12,222 nucleotides of DNA from an uncultured Eubacteriales bacterium (GTDB lineage Bacteria > Bacillota > Clostridia > Lachnospirales > Lachnospiraceae), in contig ONVB01000003.1 in NCBI GenBank assembly GCA_900321145.1, forward strand, positions 1-12,222. The letters run 5' to 3'. The position numbers and the translations under genes are program-made. This document shows, in pieces, positions 6,751 through 12,134 of the stretch; within the stretch, counting starts at the first letter, position 1; every line of letters begins with the position of its first letter. A model generated the notes under the pieces. That model searched no databases. It was not told the DNA's origin and worked only from the letters and a program-made list of their open reading frames with translations.

Positions 6751-6779
6751 TTGACATATGCAATTGATTATGTTATATT
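6751..6779 (+). promoter_or_regulatory. Promoter of the truncated flavodoxin locus
   Basis: The -35 box TTGACA (6751-6756), a 17-nt spacer and the -10 box TATATT (6774-6779) make a near-consensus promoter that looks intact although the gene behind it is broken. Confidence 0.82.
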
Positions 6780-6785
6780 GATGCA

Positions 6786-6803
6786 AGTTAGGCGATACTA
6801 ACT
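6786..6803. promoter_or_regulatory. Palindrome AGTTAG-N6-CTAACT, candidate metalloregulator operator
   Basis: AGTTAG (6786-6791) and CTAACT (6798-6803) are perfect inverted arms around GCGATA, at about +1 to +18 of the transcript. The TTAG...CTAA form recalls operators of DtxR/IdeR/MntR-type metal-dependent repressors. Since flavodoxin replaces ferredoxin under iron limitation in many bacteria, iron control of this promoter would make sense. The regulator assignment is inference. Confidence 0.5.
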
Positions 6804-6835
6804 ATTATACCGCAGTTATTTGACTGCGCTATAAT
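6804..6835 (+). other. Leader hairpin in the flavodoxin transcript
   Basis: ATTATA (6804-6809) pairs with TATAAT (6830-6835) and CGCAGT (6811-6816) with ACTGCG (6823-6828), with a single C/C mismatch and a TATTTG loop. It sits between the candidate operator and the GGAG (6842-6845) that probably served as ribosome binding site. AATTTT follows it, too short a T run for a confident terminator. Confidence 0.6.
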
Positions 6836-6841
6836 AATTTT

Positions 6842-7141
6842 GGAGCAGACAAGCTCGCAGAGTTTGACGGTGTGGCATTTGGCTGTCCGGCAATGGGCGC
6901 AGAGGTTCTCGAGGAAAATGAATATGAGCCGATGTTTGCAGGGCTTGAGGGCGCGCTTTCGGGCAAGAAGATAGCTCTCTTTGGTTCATATGGCTGGGGA
7001 GACGGCCAGTGGATGAGAGACGGGGAGGACCGTGCAAGGGCTGCAGGCGCGAACCTTGTAACAGACTGTGTTATGGCCAACAACGCACCTGATGAGAATG
7101 CACTTGATGAATGCAGAGCGCTCGGAAGAGCATTGGCATAA
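6842..7141 (+). pseudogene. Flavodoxin lacking start and N-terminal third
   Basis: The frame opening after the leader reads ADKLAEFDGVAFGCPAMG and continues to LGRALA and a stop at 7141, giving ~99 residues of a short-chain clostridial flavodoxin (usual length ~140). The second FMN loop CPAMGAE, the LFGSYGWGDGQWMRD segment that contacts FMN, and the C-terminal helix are present. The initiator codon and the N-terminal ~40 residues with the phosphate-binding SGTGNT loop are missing. The frame closes upstream at a TGA (6821-6823) inside the leader hairpin. GGAG at 6842-6845 directly abuts the middle of the gene, suggesting a deletion from just after the ribosome binding site. A GTG at 6872 has no ribosome binding site, so translation is doubtful. 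Flavodoxin identity is secure; loss of FMN binding is inferred. Confidence 0.88.
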
Positions 7142-7328
7142 GGGTTATAAGCAACTTCGGTTTTCTTTGCGAAAGACAAGCGCTTGCCCCTTCTGCGTCC
7201 ATGTATATAGTATCTTCGAGATTGCGGGAACCAGCTCACCGCTCCAGAGTTACCTTACGGTATTTGGACTTGTGCTTTCGGCATCGGGCGTCGCGGCATT
7301 TCTGTTGAACATAAGATACTGCAGATGA
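7142..7328 (+). pseudogene. Unidentified membrane-protein fragment
   Basis: After the flavodoxin stop, a different frame stays open to a TGA at 7326-7328 and ends in SSPLQSYLTVFGLVLSASG followed by VAAFLLNIRYCR. This is one hydrophobic helix with a short basic tail, like the C-terminal helix of a multi-spanning transporter. There is no start codon with a ribosome binding site belonging to it. Base composition is G+C-rich like the flavodoxin piece, and changes sharply to A+T-rich after about 7340, so a junction may lie there. I cannot name the parent family. Confidence 0.35.
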
Positions 7329-7594
7329 TGTGCGGGGTGATTATATCATTTGAAATATGGCGTTATGTGTTGGTGAGTGTAAAACAGCGCATAGCGCTAT
7401 ATTATTTTGTTTTTGATAAAGCATGACTGAACATGGCAAAAAAAGATGGGATTGTTTATTGTTGACGAAAGATAAAAAATATATATAATAATAACAAAAG
7501 ATAAAAAAACACACAATAGCATAAACGAACATAAAAAATGGTGTACAATCGTAAACGGTGTTGATTGATAGTGTGTTTTCGGAGGGCTAGAACG
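7329..7594. other. A+T-rich leader region of the ATPase gene
   Basis: No coding region is supported. It contains a small hairpin AGCGC-ATA-GCGCT (7386-7398) followed by ATATTATTTTG, possibly a weak terminator for the upstream debris. A very A-rich stretch (7440-7545) carries the promoter and two copies of AAAGATAAAAAA (7468-7479 and 7498-7508 approximately). Confidence 0.5.
7462..7489 (+). promoter_or_regulatory. Promoter of the solitary ATPase gene
   Basis: The -35 box TTGACG (7462-7467), a 16-nt A-rich spacer and the -10 box TATAAT (7484-7489) give a strong predicted promoter and a leader of about 100 nt before the ATG at 7595. Confidence 0.75.
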
Positions 7595-8680
7595 ATGAAA
7601 AAAACAGATCCATTTACCAGAACACCCGGTATTGCCGGAAAGGCATACATCGACACAGGTGTAGCAGATGAAATAATTAGTATTTTTCTTAGTGATGATT
7701 CTTTCAAATATGTATATAAGATTACGGGACTTCGTGGATCGGGAAAGTCTGTGGAGTATAGCAGAATAATACGCACGCTTAAAGAAAAAAAAGACTGGCT
7801 TGTGTATCCTCTTTCAGCATCAGGAGAGGTTGTTAATACACTTATCTCAAAATTGAGTATGGAGAAGTTCATTGATTCCAAAACTGTTAGAACTGCGGTG
7901 TCTTCGACCACATCTGTCAGTGGGAGTGCAGTAGTTGTTTCAGGGAATGAGTCTGTAAATGTTCAGAGAACCATTTCTGATAATGATCATTTCTATTCGG
8001 ATGAAGCGATACTTACAAAGATGATAGAAACTGCTAATGAAAAGAAATACAAGATTTTGATAGGGATAGATGATATTTCAAAAACCAAAGAGGTTGTCGG
8101 TTTGCTTTCAATGATAGGTTCAATGCTTTTAGAGGGATTAAAAATATATCTGGTTGTTACAGGGCTTTCTGAGAATATAGAAGAGTTTTCTACGGAAAAG
8201 AATCTGACCTTTTTTAAAAGAGCAGATGCAAAGGAAATCAAGGCATTAAATAAGTTTGATATAACATATATGTACGAAAAACTCTTGGGGGTAAAATCCG
8301 ATGAGGCAAAGACAATAGAGGAAGTAACCATGGGGTATGCTTATGCGTATCAGGTTCTTGGTTCGCTGTATTTTGGAAAAGAGGCGAGTGAGACTCTTGA
8401 GGATATTATGCCTGAGTTCGAGAGGATTATGTTCAGGGATTCGTATGATTTGATTTGGAAGTCGCTAACGGAAGGTGAGAAAGAACTTGTCAGGTGCATT
8501 TATAGGACCGGAGATGGTAAAGCGGAGAGTATAAAAAAGCTTATGAACAATGCTTCGAATTATTCGGTTTACAGAAGCAGGTTGATAAACAAGCACCTTG
8601 TAGATAGTGAAAAAAGAGGGTATCTGAGGATTGGTCTTCCGCGTTTTGAAAAGTTTATAGAACTGTGGGGAGATGAATGA
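7595..8680 (+). CDS. AAA+/STAND-like ATP-binding protein with C-terminal winged helix
   Basis: A 361-residue soluble P-loop ATPase. The N-terminal DPFTRTPG (5-12) and the following segment resemble the NPFTPTFG start of a family of Firmicute ATP-binding proteins related to Orc1/STAND AAA+ ATPases. Walker A is GLRGSGKS (45-52), Walker B is ILIGIDD (154-160, Asp159 and Asp160), and a sensor-like strand is IYLVVTGL (184-191). Residues ~285-361 look like a winged helix (WKSLTEGEKELVRCIY, then SVYRSRLINKHLV and the RGYLRIGLPRFEKFI wing). Residues ~100-130 form a Ser/Val-rich stretch (SSTTSVSGSAVVVSGN), probably an exposed insert. GGAGG (7581-7585) lies 9 nt before ATG 7595; a TTG at 7565 is less likely. 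It stands alone between its own promoter and terminator. Codon use is more A+T-rich than the left operon, suggesting a different origin. Role unknown. Confidence 0.85.
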   Translation: MKKTDPFTRTPGIAGKAYIDTGVADEIISIFLSDDSFKYVYKITGLRGSGKSVEYSRIIRTLKEKKDWLVYPLSASGEVVNTLISKLSMEKFIDSKTVRTAVSSTTSVSGSAVVVSGNESVNVQRTISDNDHFYSDEAILTKMIETANEKKYKILIGIDDISKTKEVVGLLSMIGSMLLEGLKIYLVVTGLSENIEEFSTEKNLTFFKRADAKEIKALNKFDITYMYEKLLGVKSDEAKTIEEVTMGYAYAYQVLGSLYFGKEASETLEDIMPEFERIMFRDSYDLIWKSLTEGEKELVRCIYRTGDGKAESIKKLMNNASNYSVYRSRLINKHLVDSEKRGYLRIGLPRFEKFIELWGDE

Positions 8681-8714
8681 AAGGTAACAGATGATAAGGC
8701 TGAAAAATGGCTAT

Positions 8715-8753
8715 AGAGGGTATACACTAAAGTGGTGGATATCCTCTTTTTTT
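8715..8753 (+). terminator. Terminator of the ATPase gene
   Basis: AGAGGGTAT (8715-8723) pairs with ATATCCTCT (8739-8747) with one G-U pair. The loop contains a further CAC/GTG pairing, and a T run reaches 8753. Confidence 0.85.
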
Positions 8754-8777
8754 ATTTATGCATGCGACTAAATATTG

Positions 8778-8783
8778 TATAAT
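8778..8783 (+). promoter_or_regulatory. Candidate -10 box for the sigma factor operon
   Basis: A perfect TATAAT stands at 8778-8783, but the -35 position (TTTATG, 8755-8760) is poor and overlaps the tail of the preceding terminator. ECF operons are often also transcribed by their own sigma factor, perhaps from TTTGAAAC (8831-8838) downstream, but I see no matching CGT-type -10, so the autoregulated promoter is not assigned. Confidence 0.4.
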
Positions 8784-8838
8784 ACAGCGAGACCAAACAG
8801 GGTTTTGTTTTGTCTAATAGGTGTAACGCGTTTGAAAC

Positions 8839-8852
8839 AGAGATATATCTCT
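8839..8852. repeat. 14-bp perfect palindrome in the sigma factor leader
   Basis: AGAGATATATCTCT is its own reverse complement. It lies about 30 nt before the sigma start and just after TTTGAAAC. It could be a small operator or part of the promoter region; it is short enough to arise by chance. Confidence 0.5.
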
Positions 8853-8881
8853 TGAAATACACCTTATGAAAGGAGATGCGG

Positions 8882-9370
8882 ATGACAAAGGAAGAACTCG
8901 GTGAGCTTATCATGCGTGAGCAGGAAGGCTTTTACCGTATAGCCAAAACCGTAATATATGAAGACTGTGATGTGGGCGATGCGTTGAGTGAGGCAATCGT
9001 AAAGGCCTTTGCAAACCTTGATACACTTAAGCGTGACAGATACGCAAAGACCTGGTTTGTGCGGATACTCATAAACGAATGCTACAACATATTGAATAAA
9101 AGAAACAGACTGGTGTATGTGGATGAAGAGGAGCTTAAGGCTTCCGAAAAGCCACAGGAGAGCAGTGATTATTCGGAGCTTTACCTGGCATTGGAGGAGC
9201 TTCCCAAAGAACAGAGGCTTTGCATAGCGCTGTACTACATGGAGGGTTACAGTGTAAAAGAAATAGCATCCATGACGGAGAGTACGGTAAGCGCAGTGAA
9301 GAACAAGCTGCTCAGAGGTAGAAAGAAGTTGAAGGAGCTTTTGGAGAGCCCGATTGAGCAGTCGGCTTAA
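8882..9370 (+). CDS. ECF-type RNA polymerase sigma factor (sigma-70 family)
   Basis: A 162-residue ECF sigma factor that should direct RNA polymerase to stress or envelope promoters. Region 2 covers ~14-75: FYRIAKTVIYEDCDVGDALSEA, then KTWFVRILINECYNILNKRN. Region 4 covers ~100-155: LEELPKEQRLCIALYYMEGY, with helix-turn-helix SVKEIASMTESTVSAVKNKL. Regions 1.1 and 3 are absent, as usual for ECF factors. The ATG at 8882 is preferred, since AAGGAG (8870-8875) lies 6 nt upstream; the in-frame ATG at 8876 abuts the ribosome binding site. The next gene, 16 nt downstream, is its likely membrane-bound antagonist, a standard arrangement. The inducing signal is not visible. Confidence 0.92.
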   Translation: MTKEELGELIMREQEGFYRIAKTVIYEDCDVGDALSEAIVKAFANLDTLKRDRYAKTWFVRILINECYNILNKRNRLVYVDEEELKASEKPQESSDYSELYLALEELPKEQRLCIALYYMEGYSVKEIASMTESTVSAVKNKLLRGRKKLKELLESPIEQSA

Positions 9371-9386
9371 CTTAAGGAGGAACGAT

Positions 9387-10442
9387 ATGAATATAAACAA
9401 TATGAAGAATGAATTCCCGGAGATGCCGGATGAGATCCGCGACCGTGTGAATAATGAAGTAATGAGGCAGATGAAGGCTGATAAGCCGGCGCAGAAGAAG
9501 GTTCCGAGCAGAAAAAGGATCGTTAGATATACTGCTGCCTTCGCGGCAGCGGCAGCAGTTCTTACACTGTGTGTGGCTGTGCCGAACATGGGCAAGAGAA
9601 CTGGTGAAGGTGAAGGTTTATCTTCTGCGATAACCTCAGAAGCGCCTGTGAAGTTGGAGAAGGTTGAGCCTAAGGCAAAAAACAGCTTTAGTCTTTCAAC
9701 ATGTGAATACTCACTTAATGGAGATAAAATGAGTATGAAGACGGTAGAACCTGTGGATGGGAAGATAAAATTCGAACAGGCTCCGGAGTTCGGACCGCCA
9801 TATACGGGATGCATGTTTTCAATAAGCGGTGAGAATATAAAGGAAGTGTCTATCTCATTAGACAAGGGTGAACTGTACAGCGCGGATCCGGTTGAAGATA
9901 TTACTGTTGAAGAATTGAATAAGCTGATGGGGAATATAACCCCGGAAGAACATTGGGAAGAGGGCTATGAGTGTGCATATGAAGATTTTGCCGGCGAAAA
10001 GTATGCAAACAATATATATCATGTGAAGCACTTGGGAAGCACGGTATCGGAGGAATACCATTCTGACAGATTATACGGCCTTTACGCGACAAAAGAGGCA
10101 ATCAGCGAAGCAAACGATATCGATCCTGATGATGACCTGAGAGCTGAATGGCATCATATGATAGATACCTTTGATGAGGCAAATCTTTCTGTAGATGTAA
10201 CATATGAAGACGGTTCAAGCGATTCTGTAACATACACGCTTCTTTCGGGAAAGATTAAGCTTATCCCGGGAGAGGACGGCAGTCTTTATGAGAACGGGAT
10301 GGTCAGAATGGAATATGAGTTTACCAATGGGGATGATCCGTATGTGTACGGCATTCTCGGAGAACCTGAAGGAACCGATGAATTAAAGGAACAGCGCATT
10401 TTGTACTGGACGAATGAAAATCCTGAGCAAGAAACAGAATAG
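9387..10442 (+). CDS. Membrane-anchored anti-sigma factor-like protein
   Basis: A 351-residue single-pass protein. The short cytosolic N-terminus (1-44) begins MNINNMKNEFPEMPDEIRDR and then VNNEVMRQMK, a helix typical of Firmicute proteins partnered with ECF sigma factors and the likely sigma-binding part. It is followed by basic SRKRIVRY, one transmembrane helix (~46-66) and an acidic extracytoplasmic domain (~70-351) with a Lys-rich stalk and beta-rich features but no family I can name. AAGGAGG (9374-9380) lies 6 nt before ATG 9387. The 16-nt gap after the sigma gene implies co-transcription, and a terminator follows. The large outer domain probably senses an envelope signal. No zinc-binding HxxxCxxC anti-sigma motif is seen, so it is not a ZAS-type protein. 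The function is inferred from position and topology. Confidence 0.8.
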   Translation: MNINNMKNEFPEMPDEIRDRVNNEVMRQMKADKPAQKKVPSRKRIVRYTAAFAAAAAVLTLCVAVPNMGKRTGEGEGLSSAITSEAPVKLEKVEPKAKNSFSLSTCEYSLNGDKMSMKTVEPVDGKIKFEQAPEFGPPYTGCMFSISGENIKEVSISLDKGELYSADPVEDITVEELNKLMGNITPEEHWEEGYECAYEDFAGEKYANNIYHVKHLGSTVSEEYHSDRLYGLYATKEAISEANDIDPDDDLRAEWHHMIDTFDEANLSVDVTYEDGSSDSVTYTLLSGKIKLIPGEDGSLYENGMVRMEYEFTNGDDPYVYGILGEPEGTDELKEQRILYWTNENPEQETE

Positions 10443-10456
10443 TGAACAAGAAAACG

Positions 10457-10495
10457 GCTGCCGTGAAGCAATTCACGGCAGCTATTCCTTTTTTT
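10457..10495 (+). terminator. Terminator of the sigma/anti-sigma operon
   Basis: The perfect 11-bp stem GCTGCCGTGAA (10457-10467)/TTCACGGCAGC (10472-10482) has a GNRA loop GCAA. TATTCC then separates it from a seven-T run. It starts 15 nt after the stop codon. Confidence 0.92.
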
Positions 10496-10512
10496 GCTAA
10501 TGATTTCTAAAA

Positions 10513-10541
10513 TTGACATTACATGACTTAATGTTTATAAT
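10513..10541 (+). promoter_or_regulatory. Consensus promoter of the hipB-like gene
   Basis: TTGACA (10513-10518), exactly 17 nt, TATAAT (10536-10541): a perfect housekeeping consensus. The gene starts ~30 nt after the expected transcription start. A promoter this strong normally needs repression, consistent with an autoregulated antitoxin gene. Confidence 0.9.
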
Positions 10542-10576
10542 AGAAAACATAAAAGCCAAAAAGGATGTGATTGTTT

Positions 10577-10897
10577 ATGAAAAAAGCAATTTATAATATT
10601 ATGCCCGAAACAGAGGAAACACTAAGAATATTAGGAGAGCAAATTAAGCTTGCAAGACTCAGGAGAAATCTTTCGGCTGAGCTTGTTGCTGAAAGGGCGG
10701 GAATCAGCAGAACCTCGTTGTGGAAGGTTGAGTCCGGGAATCCGGCTGTAGCGATGGGGATTTATGCTGCGGTTTTGCATGCGTTGAATAATATGGATAA
10801 AGATCTGCTGCTTGTTGCGAAGGATGATGTGCTCGGTCGTGAACTTCAGGATATGGCTATACTTACAGGCAAAAGAGCGAAAAGGAGGCGCAAATAA
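10577..10897 (+). CDS. HipB-like XRE-family antitoxin/regulator
   Basis: A 106-residue helix-turn-helix protein. Residues 19-70 form an XRE domain: LGEQIKLARLRRNLSAELVA, then ERAGISRTSLWKVESGNP with the recognition helix at 43-52. The segment DKDLLLVAKDDVLGRELQDM (74-93) and the basic tail GKRAKRRRK are typical of HipB antitoxins paired with HipA kinases. AAGGA (10561-10565) lies 11 nt before the ATG at 10577; an in-frame TTG at 10571 is 5 nt away and could be the true start, adding two residues. Downstream, AGGAGG (10883-10888) and an ATG abutting the stop open a partner gene that is broken after 12 codons. It may therefore be an orphan antitoxin still able to repress its own promoter. Confidence 0.87.
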   Translation: MKKAIYNIMPETEETLRILGEQIKLARLRRNLSAELVAERAGISRTSLWKVESGNPAVAMGIYAAVLHALNNMDKDLLLVAKDDVLGRELQDMAILTGKRAKRRRK

Positions 10898-10936
10898 ATG
10901 CAGATGAGAGAGAAACCAATTGTTTACGGAGAGTGA
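10898..10936 (+). pseudogene. 12-codon stub of the hipB partner gene (probably hipA)
   Basis: An ATG directly after the hipB stop, with AGGAGG 9 nt upstream, reads MQMREKPIVYGE and stops. The good ribosome binding site and perfect adjacency show that a coupled gene started here. In HipBA modules this would be the HipA kinase, whose N-terminus often begins with a short strand like VYVYGE. Nothing else of HipA is present. The family call rests on position and a weak N-terminal resemblance. Confidence 0.6.
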
Positions 10937-11450
10937 TGTAAACAGAATAATGGGCAGTGTCTTAGGAACAAAATATGATATTGAACGTGCCAAAATTGAA
11001 GACACGGTGGGATATAACAAGGCTGCTGGCGGAGTAACAGCGTCAAATATAATAATGTATGATGAGCTTAAAGATGGATATCCTACAGGAACAAGTATGA
11101 GTATCATCTTGGACGAGGAAGGATATATATCATATCTGACATTAAGAAAAGGGGCTTCGTATGACACACAAGTTGAGAAAATGATTTCTAAGAGAGAAGC
11201 ATTTGATAAAGCTGTTGAAGCAACGAAGGAGAAGTACAACAACCTGAATTTGGAGTTTAACGTTGAGTATTCGGAGGATAAGATTAACACATTTTATTAT
11301 CCGCCCAAGAAGTGCTTATGCTATACATTTGATTTTGAGGGAGCTATAGAAGGAAAATGGGATGATGAGTTGAGCGTGTTTGTGTTCACTCCGATTATAA
11401 ATGCATATGATTCTGTGGATATAGATATCGCTTCAACATTGGGATATTAG
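10920..11450 (+). pseudogene. C-terminal remnant of a secreted-type protein fused behind the stub
   Basis: From the first in-frame TTG at 10920 the frame stays open for 176 codons to a TAG at 11450, but it has no ribosome binding site at any plausible start (TTG 10920, ATG 10950) and lacks a signal peptide or membrane segment. Internal features suggest a PepSY-like or related beta-alpha domain: SMSIILDEEGYISYLTLRKG, then SKREAFDKAVEATKEKYNNL, a YYPPKKCLCYTFDFEG strand pair and a hydrophobic end VFVFTPIINAYDSVDI. This is the usual layout of the C-terminal half of exported lipoproteins in Clostridia. It most likely lost its N-terminus in the same event that removed the hipA-like gene. It could still be an intact small protein with an unusual start, but I think that less likely. 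Confidence 0.6.
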
Positions 11451-11486
11451 GAGATTTACGGGAAAAAATAGGTTTTGAGAAATAAG

Positions 11487-11512
11487 GCGCGTGGGTAACC
11501 ATGCGCTTTTTT
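11487..11512 (+). terminator. Terminator after the C-terminal remnant
   Basis: GCGCGTGG (11487-11494)/CCATGCGC (11499-11506) with one G-U pair and a GTAA loop, followed by TTTTTT. This suggests the remnant is the true 3' end of an old transcription unit. Confidence 0.87.
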
Positions 11513-11550
11513 CACTTATGTAGTTAAATACATCGCTTGCGACAGAAACG

Positions 11551-11578
11551 TTGTTTTAGTTTTTATACTTGGTATACT
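11551..11578 (+). promoter_or_regulatory. Promoter of the truncated membrane-anchored gene
   Basis: TTGTTT (11551-11556), a 16-nt spacer and TATACT (11573-11578). It is a moderate match ~45 nt before the GTG start at 11625. Confidence 0.55.
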
Positions 11579-11792
11579 TTAGTTGTACATGGTGATTGTG
11601 AAGGAAGTTTAAGGAGTTGTTAGTGTGAAGGATAAAAGAACGATAAGGACAGACAATAATTGGATAAAACTAAAGCACGTGCTGATTATAGCTGTTAGTT
11701 TATCGTTGGTTGTTACATTAATACTGTTTGCGACAGATAATAAAGAGCGAGGGATAGAGCCGGATGGTTCAAGTAATGAGCTGACCAGTACT

Positions 11793-11833
11793 TGTAGAAT
11801 AGTTTATGACAAGGTAAAAAAGGCTATTCTACA
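11793..11833. repeat. Inverted repeat at the break in the anchored gene
   Basis: TGTAGAATAG (11793-11802) and CTATTCTACA (11824-11833) are perfect 10-bp inverted arms around 21 nt, followed by TTTTTATTAT. It sits where coding character is lost. It could be a weak terminator or an end of an old mobile segment; no transposase or target duplication is visible. Confidence 0.5.
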
Positions 11834-11863
11834 TTTTTATTATACAATAAACATCTTTTTTTA

Positions 11864-11895
11864 CTTCTTTTATGCCCATACAAAGAAGAGGCATA
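11864..11895 (+). other. Possible H-type pseudoknot in A+T-rich spacer
   Basis: CTTCTTT (11864-11870) can pair with AAAGAAG (11882-11888) while TATGCC (11871-11876), inside that loop, can pair with GGCATA (11890-11895). The interleaving is that of an H-type pseudoknot. It is a single copy in low-complexity DNA, so chance is a real possibility. Confidence 0.3.
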
Positions 11896-11950
11896 ATAGT
11901 ATACCACTATTCCTTCAAGTATGTGATCAAATGCATATATTAGATTATAA

Positions 11951-12079
11951 ACCATTTCGTTTTGCTCAGATCAATGTGACGGCTACGATCAATATGTTCC
12001 CATGGGAGATGGAGGAATAGATCACAGGATAGTTCCCAGACGAGGTTTTTGTGAAAAGTTATACCCGTTATACCCTTGA
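11951..12079 (+). other. Possible coding scrap
   Basis: Between the stops TAA (11948-11950) and TGA (12077-12079) one frame reads TISFCSDQCDGYDQYVPMGD then GGIDHRIVPRRGFCEK, with a composition more protein-like than its surroundings. It has no start codon with a ribosome binding site and runs into the inverted repeat at its end. It may be the C-terminal scrap of an unknown gene; I cannot place it. Confidence 0.2.
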
Positions 12080-12115
12080 TTTTTGCTTTGTACGAGGGTA
12101 TAATGGGTATAACTT
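12056..12115. promoter_or_regulatory. 21-bp-arm inverted repeat with iterated 9-nt motifs (operator)
   Basis: The left arm (12056-12076) contains GTTATACCC twice in tandem (12058-12066 and 12067-12075). The right arm (12095-12115) carries the inverse as GGGTATAAT and GGGTATAAC. The arms match at 20 of 21 positions across an 18-nt centre. The right arm contains the -10 box of the promoter for the next gene, and the left arm abuts its -35, so bound protein would cover the whole promoter. This looks like a cooperative autoregulatory operator. Confidence 0.75.
12076..12104 (+). promoter_or_regulatory. Promoter of the gene at the right edge
   Basis: TTGATT (12076-12081), a 17-nt spacer, TATAAT (12099-12104). 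It is nested in the inverted repeat 12056-12115. Confidence 0.78.
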
Positions 12116-12134
12116 ATTAAGGAGACCATTTATT

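Larger units (their letters stand above)
11625..12020 (+). pseudogene. Membrane-anchored protein truncated after its N-terminal anchor
   Basis: A GTG at 11625 has AAGGAG (11611-11616) 8 nt upstream. The first ~55 residues look genuine: basic MKDKRTIRTDNNWIKLKHVL, a hydrophobic helix (~18-37) and an acidic, Ser-rich linker NKERGIEPDGSSNE, as in signal-anchored proteins. After about residue 55 (near 11790) the frame runs through A+T-rich DNA encoding low-complexity sequence (HFYYTINIFFYFFYAHTKKR) up to a TAG at 12020. This tail looks non-coding in origin, so the original gene was probably cut near 11790. It is not clear whether the hybrid protein is made. The original family cannot be named. 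Confidence 0.5.

Noticed and set aside
6872..7141. GTG at 6872 as the start of a functional 89-residue flavodoxin
   Set aside because: There is no ribosome binding site before it and the FMN phosphate-binding loop would be absent.
7468..7510. Two AAAGATAAAAAA copies as a regulatory direct repeat
   Set aside because: The whole stretch is very A-rich, so two near-copies are expected by chance.
8864..9865. Long minus-strand open frame (333 codons) opposite the sigma and anti-sigma genes
   Set aside because: It is a mirror of strongly supported plus-strand genes, has no good ribosome binding site and gives low-complexity hydrophobic sequence with no recognisable domain.
11825..12020. C-terminal half of the 11625 frame as a real protein domain
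   Set aside because: It is encoded by A+T-rich, repeat-containing DNA giving Phe/Tyr-rich low complexity, unlike the N-terminal anchor and linker.
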